Shown: positions 19,231 through 27,698, counted from the stretch's first letter. The stretch: DNA of 64,000 nucleotides from Acinetobacter sp. ASP199 (GCF_022700675.1 NZ_CP062182.1:2666001-2730000), one strand, 5' to 3'. A program made the numbers and translations. The notes: a model not told the origin generated them from the letters alone.

Positions 19231-19640
19231 ACCATATTGCTGGAAAAAATATTCCCAAGTTGAGCCACGGGTTTTAAAGCTCCACTGAAATTTTCCAAAT
19301 CGGATTGCAGAATTGGATTTTCAAAAGCAATGCCTTCTTCAATAGTGGCATAAACGGGCTTTTGACGAACTTTACTGGGAACAGACTCATTAGGAATTTC
19401 AATCATCTGGCCAATTCGGCTAGCACCGTAAATATAGAATTGGTTTTTTATTTCTGAAGCTTTTTGTGGTCGACGGTATAGAAAAAAATCACCTAGACGA
19501 ACTTTATTAAATTTTGCTTTGTCCCAATGATATTCCTCAAAATCCAAGTCACCATAAACTAGATGATCACTTTTACTATCAAAAATAAAAAAGCGTGCAT
19601 CACCTAATTCTACTTTGTAGAAATCTAATAAAGAACTCAC
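19227..19640 (-). pseudogene. N-terminal part of the frameshifted HNH nuclease gene
   Basis: This 137-codon frame holds the N-terminal region of the HNH protein (starts MSSLLDFYKVELGDARFFIF). It reads naturally up to about ENPILQSDLENF, then switches to an unlikely tail (SGALKPVAQLG, ending SSNMV). One extra T in the T-run at 19288-19290 (minus strand GGAAAATTTCAG) would join it to the frame that continues into the nuclease domain. I infer a one-base deletion in a short A/T run. A sequencing error or programmed frameshifting would look the same. The region upstream of the shift has no domain I recognise. Confidence 0.7.
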
Positions 19641-19758
19641 TCGCCCCTCGCAATATTGTTATGTTATTCAAATGACTTAATATTTGAATAATCACAAAAT
19701 ATTGAGAAATTAATAGAGGCGGATGCAATTAAACTTTATTGAATAGAAATCCACAGGC

Positions 19759-20913
19759 TTATAAAAACTCTTCCAATACTGAATTTAAAAATACATGCCC
19801 CTGCTCGGTACAAGCCAGACGTTCTGGATCCTCAACCATGAGTTTGCGTTGACGTAGTGAAGTCAATAATTCATTTAGACTATCCAGATTAAGGCCTGTA
19901 CGCTCTGCATACAACTTCGCTGCTACACCATCATTTAAACGCAAGGCATTCATCATAAATTCAAACGGCATATCTTCAGCTTCAATCCGTTTAAACTGCA
20001 AATGCTCTGCGGGCACTTTGGCTAAATAATCTTTCGGCAAACGGGTTTTCTGAAAACGATACACCCCATCAGCTTGAGTCACTTTCCCGTGAGCCCCTGC
20101 CCCAATTGACAAATAATCGCCAAACTGCCAGTAATTCAGATTATGTGCTGACGGCAATTCTTTACGCCAAGCCGAGACTTCATAATTGATAAAGCCCTGA
20201 GCTTTTAAATAAGCCTCGCCCTGTTCCTGAATCTCTTCCAAGACCTCATCCACAGGTAAAATAGGCTGCGTACGGAAAAACACCGTATTTGGTTCAATAG
20301 TAAGTTGATACCAGGAAATATGCGTTGCCCCATTTTCCACAGCCAGTTTTAAATCATTTAAAGCCTGTTCTAAAGTCTGTTCTGGCAATCCATGCATCAG
20401 ATCAACATTGATGCGCTCAAAACCTGCTTCTTTGGCATGAGCAATCGCCGAGATCGCATCTTGATTGCTATGAATACGCCCCAGCTTTTTCAAATGCTCA
20501 GTATTAAAACTTTGTACACCAATCGAAAGACGGTTAATGCCCGCTGTCAGATAACCGGCAAATGGGTCATGTTCCACTGTGCCTGGATTGGCTTCCAAGG
20601 TGATTTCACAGCTCTCTTCAAAAGGAAGCAGCACTTTTAATTGGCTAAATAACCACTGATAACCTTGGGCAGAAATGAGTGAGGGTGTACCCCCACCAAT
20701 AAATACACTATGAATCTGACGTCTCTGTGCAAAATCAACCTGCGTCTTAAAGTCCTCAACCAAGGCATGCAAATATTCCTGCTCGAGATCTAGAGACAGT
20801 TTGCCATCTGGTACCGCATGTGAATTGAAATCACAATAGGGACATTTACGCACACACCATGGCATATGGATATACAGGGACAATGGAATAGCGGCAGGAT
20901 TTAAATCAGTCAA
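19759..20913 (-). CDS. hemW: HemW, radical SAM haem chaperone (HemN-like)
   Basis: The 384-residue protein has the radical SAM motif CVRKCPYC near residue 21, GGGTPSLI near 74, and HNLNYWQFGDYLSIGAGAHG near 256-275. HNxxYW is a trait of HemW rather than HemN, and the extra fourth Cys of true HemN after the cluster motif is absent. HemW binds haem and helps insert it into respiratory enzymes; it lacks coproporphyrinogen oxidase activity. The start used here is TTG 20913 (MTDLNPAAIPLSLYIH); no ATG fits the family N-terminus. True hemN is at 11.6 kb, so the two roles are covered separately. Confidence 0.92.
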   Translation of the reverse strand: MTDLNPAAIPLSLYIHMPWCVRKCPYCDFNSHAVPDGKLSLDLEQEYLHALVEDFKTQVDFAQRRQIHSVFIGGGTPSLISAQGYQWLFSQLKVLLPFEESCEITLEANPGTVEHDPFAGYLTAGINRLSIGVQSFNTEHLKKLGRIHSNQDAISAIAHAKEAGFERINVDLMHGLPEQTLEQALNDLKLAVENGATHISWYQLTIEPNTVFFRTQPILPVDEVLEEIQEQGEAYLKAQGFINYEVSAWRKELPSAHNLNYWQFGDYLSIGAGAHGKVTQADGVYRFQKTRLPKDYLAKVPAEHLQFKRIEAEDMPFEFMMNALRLNDGVAAKLYAERTGLNLDSLNELLTSLRQRKLMVEDPERLACTEQGHVFLNSVLEEFL

Positions 20914-21037
20914 GGACAGTGCTCAGAACATCAGATGAATTTTGTTGTATTTTAGCATGACAAAAGTACCCTGCTTATGAATTCTCATCCGCTTTACAGT
21001 AGACTCAGTTTAACCCAACAAAAACAAGACCCTGAGA

Positions 21038-21496
21038 ATGAAAATATCTTCCGAGATCCTGCTATTTATCCCTTTGGCAATGGCAATTGGTATTGCCTTA
21101 AGTTTTCAGACCGGTATTAATACCCAGCTACGGGAATATTTATATTCTCCTTTACAAGCTGCCCTTTTCTCCTTCCTGATTGGTACAATATTGCTTGCTG
21201 TGTTGGTATTTTTTCAGCAGGTGGATAAACCGGGCCTCAGTACATTTGCACAATTGCCTTGGTATTTATGGCTGGGTGGTGTCCTCGGTGTCTATGCGAT
21301 TAGCATGAGTATCTATAGTGCACCGAAACTTGGGCTGCTCACTTTGTCCGCTTTGGTGATTTTTGGACAGCTGGTCTCCTCCATGATCATCGATCATTTT
21401 GGCTGGTTCGACAGTGAAAGAATACAACTCAACTGGCAACGTCTTCTGGGTGGCGTGGTGATTTTTATTGGTGTGCTTCTCACTTTACAACGCTAA
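21038..21496 (+). CDS. DMT family transporter, YdcZ/DUF606 type
   Basis: A 152-residue membrane protein with about five transmembrane segments (about 8-25, 38-58, 71-92, 99-120, 131-150). The half-length drug/metabolite transporter layout and the segments PLQAALFSFLIGTILL and GGVLGVYAISMSIYSAP match the YdcZ (DUF606) family. Such proteins work as dimers; the substrate is unknown. It starts at ATG 21038 after CCTGAGA and ends 40 bases before the abeM start, so the two may share a transcript. Confidence 0.8.
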   Translation: MKISSEILLFIPLAMAIGIALSFQTGINTQLREYLYSPLQAALFSFLIGTILLAVLVFFQQVDKPGLSTFAQLPWYLWLGGVLGVYAISMSIYSAPKLGLLTLSALVIFGQLVSSMIIDHFGWFDSERIQLNWQRLLGGVVIFIGVLLTLQR

Positions 21497-21536
21497 ACCT
21501 TATATCTAAGCACATGATGAAAGATGAGTATTTTTT

Positions 21537-22895
21537 GTGTCGAATGTTTCGTCAGCTACAACCCTAAGCTTTGAATTAAAACGCCTGTTCACTTTAATGT
21601 TACCGATTTTGGTCACCCAGTTTTCTCAGGCCGGTCTTGGTCTGATTGATACCATTATGGCCGGGCATCTGTCTGCAACTGATCTGGCAGCCATTGCAGT
21701 CGGGGTCGGCTTATGGATTCCGGTGATGTTGCTGTTTAGTGGCATCATGATTGCCACCACCCCTTTAGTGGCTGAAGCCTACGGCGCTCGTACCCCAGAG
21801 AAAATCTCAACCATTGCCCGTCAGTCCCTTTGGGTTGCTTTAGTACTCGGCGTAATCGCGGGTCTGGTTTTGCAAATTTTGCCTTTGACCCTACCTTTAC
21901 TTGGCGTACCGGAAAACTTGCAACCTAAGGCTGGCTTGTTCCTGCATGCGATTGGTTTTGGTATGCCAGCCGTGACCATGTATGCAGCATTGCGCGGCTA
22001 TTCTGAGGCAATCGGTTATCCACGCCCAGTCACAGCAATCAGTTTATTGGCCCTACTGGCATTGATTCCGCTAAACTTTATTTTTATGTATGGTTTCGGT
22101 CCAATTCCCGCGTTAGGCAGTGCGGGTTGTGGTTTTGCTACAGCGATTCTGCAATGGCTGATGCTGATTACACTCGCGACCTATATTCTAAAAAATAAGG
22201 CCTATCAGGCAACCCAACCCTTTACTCACTGGGAAAAAATTAATACTTACTGGCTCAAGCGTATTCTCAAGTTAGGCCTACCAATTGGTTTAGCGATTTT
22301 CTTTGAAGTCAGCATTTTCAGTACGGCGGCAATTGTCCTTAGCCCGTTGGGTGAAACTATTGTCGCGGCACATCAGATTGCGATCTCCATTACCTCACAG
22401 CTATTTATGATTCCAATGTCTTTAGCGATTGCCCTAACGATTCGTGTCGGAACCTATTATGGCGAGAAAAACTGGGTCGCAATGCGTAAGGTACAATGGC
22501 TCGGTTTAGCCACTGCCACTGTGCTTGCCATATTGACTATGCTGCTACTGTGGTTCTTTAAGCATGAGATTGTGGCACTGTATACCTCAGAAATGCAGGT
22601 CGCCCAGATCGCGGTCTATCTGGTGCTGTTTGCCATTGCCTATCAGCTGATGGATGGCTGGCAAATTAGCGCCGCAGGCTGCTTACGTGGTATGCAGGAT
22701 ACCAAAGGCCCGATGTGGATCACCATGATTGCCTATTGGGTGATTGCCTTCCCGGTCGGTGTCTATCTATCCAGATTTACGGATATGCGTGCGGCCGGTG
22801 TCTGGGTGGGTCTGATTGTCGGTCTGAGTGTGGCCTGTGTGTTGCTACTGATGCGTCTCTATGGCAACAATAAACGTTTGATTCAGCAGATTTAA
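21537..22895 (+). CDS. abeM: MATE family multidrug efflux transporter (AbeM-like)
   Basis: The 452-residue protein has 12 predicted transmembrane helices in two MATE halves. The N-terminal half includes LPILVTQFSQAGLGLIDTIM and DLAAIAVGVGLWIPVMLLFS, very close to what I recall of Acinetobacter baumannii AbeM (NorM subgroup); Asp in LIDTIMAGH is the expected coupling acid. AbeM exports fluoroquinolones, aminoglycosides, dyes and other cations in exchange for H+ or Na+. The start is GTG 21537 (MSNVSSATT), matching the AbeM start. It is in the inner membrane. The end is followed by an unusually long convergent gap without an obvious strong terminator. Confidence 0.9.
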   Translation: MSNVSSATTLSFELKRLFTLMLPILVTQFSQAGLGLIDTIMAGHLSATDLAAIAVGVGLWIPVMLLFSGIMIATTPLVAEAYGARTPEKISTIARQSLWVALVLGVIAGLVLQILPLTLPLLGVPENLQPKAGLFLHAIGFGMPAVTMYAALRGYSEAIGYPRPVTAISLLALLALIPLNFIFMYGFGPIPALGSAGCGFATAILQWLMLITLATYILKNKAYQATQPFTHWEKINTYWLKRILKLGLPIGLAIFFEVSIFSTAAIVLSPLGETIVAAHQIAISITSQLFMIPMSLAIALTIRVGTYYGEKNWVAMRKVQWLGLATATVLAILTMLLLWFFKHEIVALYTSEMQVAQIAVYLVLFAIAYQLMDGWQISAAGCLRGMQDTKGPMWITMIAYWVIAFPVGVYLSRFTDMRAAGVWVGLIVGLSVACVLLLMRLYGNNKRLIQQI

Positions 22896-23156
22896 AAAGT
22901 ATTTAAAAAAGGATGAATTTTCAATCCCATATTAAATTAGCTATCAGGCGACATGGAGGTCGCCGTTGATCAGTCATCTTGCACCACGCCAATGCTTACA
23001 ACGTCCTCAGGATATAGCATCCAATCAATGAACGGGCTTTTACCTTGCGTTCTCAAAATATATTTTGAGTACCTCATGCCTCATCAATAGTAACGACCGT
23101 CTATACATGGAGATAAAAATACGAATGTAAAATTGAAGCCGTGATAATTCACAACT
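22896..23156. other. Convergent intergenic gap with several palindromes, unexplained
   Basis: About 260 bases lie between two converging genes, longer than other convergent gaps here, and no canonical terminator stands out. They contain GGCGAC-ATGGAG-GTCGCC (22953-22970) and an 18-base perfect palindrome CTCAAAATATATTTTGAG (23052-23069). No protein-coding frame of note is present. It could be a small RNA gene, a remnant or simply diffuse termination signals. Confidence 0.35.
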
Positions 23157-23366
23157 TTAATTCGTTTCTAAAGCGGCTTTTAAACCTTGTGGAATCTCAG
23201 ATTCATCTGCGACTTCTTTGATCACAACCTGCCCTACAATCACTTCCGTACCATTAAAAGTCATGGTAGGTGAACCATACAGTTCATAGCCTTCATTTAA
23301 TGCCTTGGTCACACGGGCACAAAAATGCACATCATCCTTGCCGGTAAAATAACGATAAATTTTCAT
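23157..23366 (-). CDS. DUF1737 domain-containing small protein
   Basis: The 69-residue protein is a single DUF1737 domain: IYRYFTGKDDVHFCARVTKA, then ALNEGYELYGSPTMTFNG. The pattern of Tyr, Phe-Cys and the GxELxGSPTxTF core is what I recognise. The domain's function is unknown; it resembles short proteins found alone or fused to other domains, all cytosolic. It has no partner gene nearby; the next gene on the right is on the other strand. Confidence 0.8.
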   Translation of the reverse strand: MKIYRYFTGKDDVHFCARVTKALNEGYELYGSPTMTFNGTEVIVGQVVIKEVADESEIPQGLKAALETN

Positions 23367-23454
23367 CGAATAGTCTTAGCTTAAATTATGCTGATTATTC
23401 TAATCCCATAAACAAGTAAAAAATCAAAATGAATACTCAACCTGATTAATCTAA

Positions 23455-23598
23455 ATGATGAAATCAAAGCTGTATTGGCACAATTTTTGGAAGATTATTG
23501 AAGAAATTGTGAAGCATGAAATTGACCTGGCAACACAACCTCTACAATTAGTTGTAGGCATTTACGCCTTTGTCGCCTATGATCAAAGGCAGCATTAA
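23455..23598 (+). CDS. Possible 47-residue small protein upstream of the ABC1 kinase
   Basis: ATG 23455 opens a 47-codon frame ending at TAA 23598 (starts MMKSKLYWHNFWKII, ends AYDQRQH). It has an amphipathic Trp/Ile/Glu-rich first half and a short hydrophobic patch (LQLVVGIYAFVAY), which could be a membrane-associated peptide. It ends 24 bases before the ABC1 kinase start, as an upstream gene in an operon would. The ribosome site is weak and the family is unknown, so this is only a candidate. Confidence 0.3.
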   Translation: MMKSKLYWHNFWKIIEEIVKHEIDLATQPLQLVVGIYAFVAYDQRQH

Positions 23599-23622
23599 AA
23601 AGATGATTTTGAGGAATTCCGC

Positions 23623-24921
23623 ATGGCAAAAACGGCTAGCACACCCGGTCGTCGCTTTATGAAACTTGCCGGTATGACAGCAAGTATCGCCAGCAAAACA
23701 TTATCAAATTCTATTAAAAATTTAACTGCCGACGAAGAGCAGAAAAATGCAGCGCGCAGCAAACTTTTTCAGGATATTGGCTTACAGATTGCCGACACCC
23801 TTGGGGAAATGAAAGGTGCGGTGATGAAAGTTGGCCAGATCGCGTCTCAATACAAAGATATTTTCCCGCCTGAAGTCGCACGTGCCATTTCCAAGCTGCA
23901 ACGTCAGGCGCCAGCCATGCCATTTAACGTGATTAAAGCACAGGTTGAACAAGAGCTTGGCAAACCGCTAGAACAGATTTTCCAGGATTTTGAACCTAAA
24001 CCTTTTGCTGCTGCCTCGATTGGTCAGGTGCATAAAGCAACCTTGCCGAATGGTCAGCAAGTGGTAGTAAAGGTGCAATATCCGGGTGTGGAAGAAGCCT
24101 GTGAAAGCGACCTGAAACAGGTCCGTCTGGCGCTACGTCTGATGGGAGTATTAAAAGTTGACCGTAAACTGCAAGATCAGCTGTTTAAGGAAATTCAACA
24201 CAGTCTGGACGATGAGCTGAACTATGAAATCGAAGCGCAAAATTTAGAGGTCGCTCGTGCTTTCCACGAAACACTGGACAGCAAGATTGTGATTCCCCAA
24301 GTCTATCCGGATTATTCGTCACGGCATATTCTGACCTTAAGTCTGGAACATGGCGAAAGCATTGAAACTGCCAGTACCTGGCCGGTAGAAATCCGCAATG
24401 ATCTGGGCCGTCGCCTGTTCCGTGCCATTGGGCAGGAAATTTTCTATCTGCGTCGTTTTCACTGTGACCCGCATCCGGGTAATTTCGCCTTCCGTGAAGA
24501 TGGTACGGTCATCATTTACGATTTTGGTGGTGTAAAAACTTTATCTTCTGAAGTGATTGGTCATTTTAGAGAATTGGTGCATGCCGCCCGAGAACAGAAT
24601 ATTCCAATGATTGAGCAGCAGTTAGACTCGCTTAAATCGCTGACAGAACTGGGGAAATTCCCTCAGGAACTGTATGAACAGTGGCTGGAAGTACTGTTAC
24701 GTCCACTGAATGGCTATTATGATTTTGAGAAAAACTCGGCGCACCATGACGGTGTAGAGCTGATCAAACCATCCTTAAAGTATTGGGATGTATTCAAACC
24801 TTCTCCAGATACGTTGATGGTAAACCGGACCATTTCCGGACAATACTGGAACCTGATTCACCTGAAAGTCAAAGATGACCTCAGCGACGTCTTTGAAGAG
24901 CTGGTACCAAAACGTACCTAA
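23623..24921 (+). CDS. ABC1/AarF/UbiB-like atypical protein kinase
   Basis: The 432-residue protein belongs to the ABC1 kinase-like family. It has the KxGQ motif in MKGAVMKVGQIASQ (about residues 64-77), the Ala-rich loop AAASIGQVHKA (about 128-138) that replaces the usual glycine-rich loop, the VVVKVQYPGV lysine strand, FHCDPHPGNF (about 284) and IYDFGGVK with the DFG motif. UbiB supports coenzyme Q synthesis or lipid handling in membranes. This protein lacks the C-terminal transmembrane pair of true UbiB, and no ubi gene is nearby, so it is a soluble paralogue. GAGGA stands eight bases before ATG 23623. Confidence 0.88.
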   Translation: MAKTASTPGRRFMKLAGMTASIASKTLSNSIKNLTADEEQKNAARSKLFQDIGLQIADTLGEMKGAVMKVGQIASQYKDIFPPEVARAISKLQRQAPAMPFNVIKAQVEQELGKPLEQIFQDFEPKPFAAASIGQVHKATLPNGQQVVVKVQYPGVEEACESDLKQVRLALRLMGVLKVDRKLQDQLFKEIQHSLDDELNYEIEAQNLEVARAFHETLDSKIVIPQVYPDYSSRHILTLSLEHGESIETASTWPVEIRNDLGRRLFRAIGQEIFYLRRFHCDPHPGNFAFREDGTVIIYDFGGVKTLSSEVIGHFRELVHAAREQNIPMIEQQLDSLKSLTELGKFPQELYEQWLEVLLRPLNGYYDFEKNSAHHDGVELIKPSLKYWDVFKPSPDTLMVNRTISGQYWNLIHLKVKDDLSDVFEELVPKRT

Positions 24922-24982
24922 GCTGGAATAAGAATAATGTCCGGTTACACATCATTACCAGACCTATATTGAAAATAATATT

Positions 24983-24995
24983 GTTATATTATAAC
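24983..24995 (+). promoter_or_regulatory. Zur-like operator upstream of type B L31
   Basis: GTTATATTATAAC is a perfect 6-1-6 palindrome and continues as T...A on both sides. It matches the core GTTATAnTATAAC of gammaproteobacterial Zur sites. It lies about 45 bases before the L31 start, where it could cover the promoter. Confidence 0.8.
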
Positions 24996-25039
24996 ATAAC
25001 AATTAATCTCATCATTATTATTCAAGCACGGTGAAAAAC

Positions 25040-25291
25040 ATGCGTCCAGATATCCATCCAGAGTATCGTGAAGTGTTATTTCATGACACCAATGCCGATG
25101 TTTATTTTGTTATTGGCAGCACCATGAATTCAAGCCAGACCCGTGAATATGAAGGCAAGACTTACCCTTATGTCACTCTGGATATTTCAAGTGCGTCTCA
25201 TCCCTTCTATACCGGTGAACAGCGTCAAACCAGTAATGAAGGCCGCGTAGCAAGCTTCAACAAACGTTTTGCACGTTTTAAACGCGGCTAA
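25040..25291 (+). CDS. rpmE2: 50S ribosomal protein L31 type B (zinc-free)
   Basis: The 83-residue protein starts [16 protein letters not shown] and includes [19 protein letters not shown] and [12 protein letters not shown]. This is the RpmE2/YkgM form: it lacks the CxxC zinc ligands of type A L31 and has the extra loop. It replaces the zinc-binding L31 when zinc is scarce, freeing zinc from ribosomes. I choose ATG 25040 over the in-frame GTG at 25031. The palindrome at 24983 supports control by Zur repression, and the gene ends in a clear hairpin. Confidence 0.95.
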   Translation: MRPDIHPEYREVLFHDTNADVYFVIGSTMNSSQTREYEGKTYPYVTLDISSASHPFYTGEQRQTSNEGRVASFNKRFARFKRG

Positions 25292-25321
25292 AGCTGAAAC
25301 GTCTCTTTTCAATCCTCTATT

Positions 25322-25352
25322 GTCAGGAAATCTCCCTAGTTTCCTGACTTTT
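25322..25352 (+). terminator. Terminator of rpmE2
   Basis: The stem GTCAGGAAA / TTTCCTGAC is followed by a T6 run and ends against the stop codon of the convergent crcB gene. Confidence 0.88.
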
Positions 25353-25733
25353 TTATGCCTGCGCTAAAGCCAGCTGAGTCAGGTAGAAACCGATCCCCAG
25401 CATCAGCACACCGACAATCACACTGGATACAACATAGCTCAGCGCAATGGTTGCTGCCCCCTGTTTAAGCAGCTGAAAAGTTTCCAGACCAAAACTGGAA
25501 AAGGTGGTAAAGCCACCCAGGATCCCAACCATGAATAACAGCCGTGCTTCATTCTGTAAAAAGCTATATTTCTGGCTAAAGGCAAAGAAAATTCCGGCAC
25601 AGAGGCAACCGATGATATTGATCCACCAGGTCGGCCAGGGAAATAGCATTTGCGGCTTGAAAATCAGCATACCTGTTGCATAACGCAGTGTTGCCCCGAT
25701 TGCACCGCCCATTGCCACCAAAAGCCAGTTCAT
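25353..25733 (-). CDS. crcB: CrcB/FEX (Fluc) fluoride ion channel
   Basis: From ATG 25733 the protein has 126 residues and four transmembrane helices, as in the Fluc family. Typical segments are MGGAIGATLRYATGM near residue 8, WPTWWINIIGCLCAG near 36 and GILGGFTTFSSFGLET near 69-84, which holds the GxxGGxTTFSTF pore signature. Dual-topology dimers export fluoride. The frame runs 26 codons further upstream, but GGAG five bases before this ATG and family N-termini favour the shorter form. I looked for a fluoride riboswitch in the leader and could not make a convincing fit. Confidence 0.92.
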   Translation of the reverse strand: MNWLLVAMGGAIGATLRYATGMLIFKPQMLFPWPTWWINIIGCLCAGIFFAFSQKYSFLQNEARLLFMVGILGGFTTFSSFGLETFQLLKQGAATIALSYVVSSVIVGVLMLGIGFYLTQLALAQA

Positions 25734-25900
25734 GTCCTCTCCATTATCCTTTAATCCTGAATCCATCACTAGCCTTGATACTAGGCGAGAATAATGAATA
25801 ACATCATGCACCTAAAATTGCACAATGAACATGGATCTTTGCCAAAAAATTGGTATATTCGACGCCATTCATATTTATTTAAGTTCTAGAGGGAAACCCC

Positions 25901-26233
25901 ATGGCTCAGGAATTACTGGCCCAATTGGCTGCTGGCGAAGCAAAATTTTCTGATGTCATCGCATTCATTGATGCACGCTATCAGCACACACCAACAGCTT
26001 TTAAAAATGGTCAACAAGCCAATGCAGCCACTGAAAATCAGGGCAGTGCCAAAGTATTCTCTTTTGCAAAACTGAATGGTCTGGATCAGGCACAAACCTT
26101 AAGTCTGTTTGCTGAACACTATGCCGCAGTACTGGCAACGCCTGAAGCGACCGATCACCAGAATATCCGCCAGTTCATGATCAATGGCTGGGATGGCATT
26201 CAGTTTGAAGGTGAAGCACTAGCTGCTAAATAA
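25901..26233 (+). CDS. HopJ type III effector family protein
   Basis: The 110-residue cytosolic protein matches the small HopJ family: LLAQLAAGEAKFSDVIAFID near residue 5, then an FKNGQQANAATENQGSAKVF stretch, then QNIRQFMINGWDGIQFEG near the C-terminus. The name comes from a plant-pathogen effector, but the family is spread through free-living bacteria that lack type III secretion; a housekeeping role is likely and unknown. AGAGGG stands 8 bases before ATG 25901. It is divergent from crcB, and followed by its own terminator. Confidence 0.85.
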   Translation: MAQELLAQLAAGEAKFSDVIAFIDARYQHTPTAFKNGQQANAATENQGSAKVFSFAKLNGLDQAQTLSLFAEHYAAVLATPEATDHQNIRQFMINGWDGIQFEGEALAAK

Positions 26234-26252
26234 ATGCTGAATCAAGCCATAA

Positions 26253-26280
26253 AAAACCGCTCTTTGAGCGGTTTTCTTTT
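26253..26280 (+). terminator. Terminator of the hopJ-like gene
   Basis: The stem AAAACCGCTC / GAGCGGTTTT with a TTT loop and a T-rich tail lies about 20 bases after the stop. Confidence 0.92.
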
Positions 26281-26310
26281 TTAAAATAAATGATTAAGGA
26301 ACTGCTACAA

Positions 26311-26877
26311 CTAGCTACGCTGTACCTTTTCAATCCATTGAATCGAGTCGACACGAAACACTTCACAGGCGCCATCACCTGTATCGGTCGGCGTTAACGA
26401 TGAGGTCCACACCAGATCTTTATCTCGCACTTCAACCAGCTCGCCTTTCAAGCGGACCAGATCACCACGTTTGACCTGTTTAATGGCTTTGGCAATCTGC
26501 GGATTGGCAGGAATGATATGCATATTGGATACCATCTGCATGGCTTGTGCTTTAGGCACTGGAATACGATCCATTTTCCAGTTCAGGTAGCGGTCATACT
26601 GATTGACCCTGATATGACGGGCAATTTCCGGTTCAGCAAACAGTCCCCAACTTACGGCATAATCAATCGGGGAAAACTTGGCTTGCGGATCATTATTATA
26701 AATTTTTGAACCCAAAATCCGGAAATCACCTTTAAATGGCTGCAATACCGAAATTGACTGGCCTTTTGCCACGGGTGGCAAGCCTTTGGCAATATTATGT
26801 TCTATAGATGCCTGGGACAGCACCGGTAACATCAGGCCCAAACACAGGGCAATATGCTTCATGCTTTTCAACCTCAT
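26311..26877 (-). CDS. Exported hypothetical protein, paralogue A
   Basis: The 188-residue protein has a signal peptide (MKHIALCLGLMLPVLSQAS from the internal Met at residue 6). The mature part has FRILGSKIYNNDPQAKFSP then DYAVSWG, then QYDRYLNW; this FRILG...SPxDxAxxWG pattern occurs in a widespread but uncharacterised group of bacterial exported or membrane-anchored proteins. The C-terminal part (IKQVKRGDLVRLKGELVEV ... CEVFRVDSIQWI) resembles a small beta-rich domain. It shares this C-terminal layout with the gene at 27699, so the two are probably paralogues. The function is unknown and the location is probably periplasmic. Confidence 0.7.
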   Translation of the reverse strand: MRLKSMKHIALCLGLMLPVLSQASIEHNIAKGLPPVAKGQSISVLQPFKGDFRILGSKIYNNDPQAKFSPIDYAVSWGLFAEPEIARHIRVNQYDRYLNWKMDRIPVPKAQAMQMVSNMHIIPANPQIAKAIKQVKRGDLVRLKGELVEVRDKDLVWTSSLTPTDTGDGACEVFRVDSIQWIEKVQRS

Positions 26878-27057
26878 CTTGCTTTTATTCCAACCATCTC
26901 AATTTATCTGTTTACCGATTATCTTAGCGCGAACTTATGAAGGAAATAGTTGAAATTGGTAACAATGTGCTATGAATGAGTGCTACTAAAAATTATATTT
27001 AGCGGGACTTTTTCGGTTAAGCTAAGCGCAATCCAGCAATAAATTGAACTTAAAATC

Positions 27058-27696
27058 ATGCTGTATAAATTTTATCAAAAACACATTTTTCCACACCTGC
27101 TGAATCAGGTCATGCAAACTGCATCACTCATGGATCTGCGCCGTGAACTCCTGCTTGGGGTTTCGGGTGAAGTTCTAGAAATCGGCTTCGGTAGTGGGCT
27201 GAACCTACCCTTCTATCAAGGCGTCCATACCGTCTATGCTTTAGAACCTAGTCCCGAAATTTTTAAATTAGGCCAGGAACGGATTCAGACGGCGCCTTTT
27301 GTGGTTGAGCACATTCTTGCCAGTGCTGAAGCATTACCTTTTGATAGTGATGAGCTGGAAAATGTGGTGTCGACCTGGACTCTCTGCAGCATTCCCGATC
27401 TGCATCAAAGCCTGAAAGAAATTTACCGGGTATTGATTCCGGGTGGAACTTTGCATGTAGTCGAACATGTACTGAACCGCCAGAATCTGAACGTGCAGCG
27501 TTTACAGCATTTATTGACCCCGATTCAGAAAAAAGTCGCGGATGGCTGTCATCTTGATCGGGATATTGAAACTGCTTTACTTGAAGCCGGTTTTGAACTG
27601 GATGAAGTGAAATATGTCGATGCCGCGGGTATTCCTAGTATTGGACAGCGGATGTTGCTGGCTCGGGCACGCAAGCCTGTTTCAGGCATTGAATAA
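27058..27696 (+). CDS. Class I SAM-dependent methyltransferase
   Basis: The 212-residue protein has motif I VLEIGFGSGLNLPFY (about residues 39-53), an acidic ALEPSPE after strand 2, and LPFDSDELENVVSTWTLCSI (motif post-II, about 97-116), followed by RVLIPGGTLHVVEHV (motif III). It belongs to the methyltransferase type 11 group, similar to phosphatidylethanolamine- or small-molecule-methylating enzymes; the substrate is not evident. It sits head-on between two paralogous exported proteins on the other strand and ends 2 bases before the stop of the right one. Confidence 0.85.
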   Translation: MLYKFYQKHIFPHLLNQVMQTASLMDLRRELLLGVSGEVLEIGFGSGLNLPFYQGVHTVYALEPSPEIFKLGQERIQTAPFVVEHILASAEALPFDSDELENVVSTWTLCSIPDLHQSLKEIYRVLIPGGTLHVVEHVLNRQNLNVQRLQHLLTPIQKKVADGCHLDRDIETALLEAGFELDEVKYVDAAGIPSIGQRMLLARARKPVSGIE

Positions 27697-27698
27697 AA

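Noticed and set aside
25734..25880. Possible fluoride riboswitch before crcB
   Set aside because: Pieces such as GGTGCATGATG and GGCTAGTGATGG recall the motif, but the conserved pairing and spacing cannot be made to fit. A covariance-model search with the crcB/fluoride model would decide.
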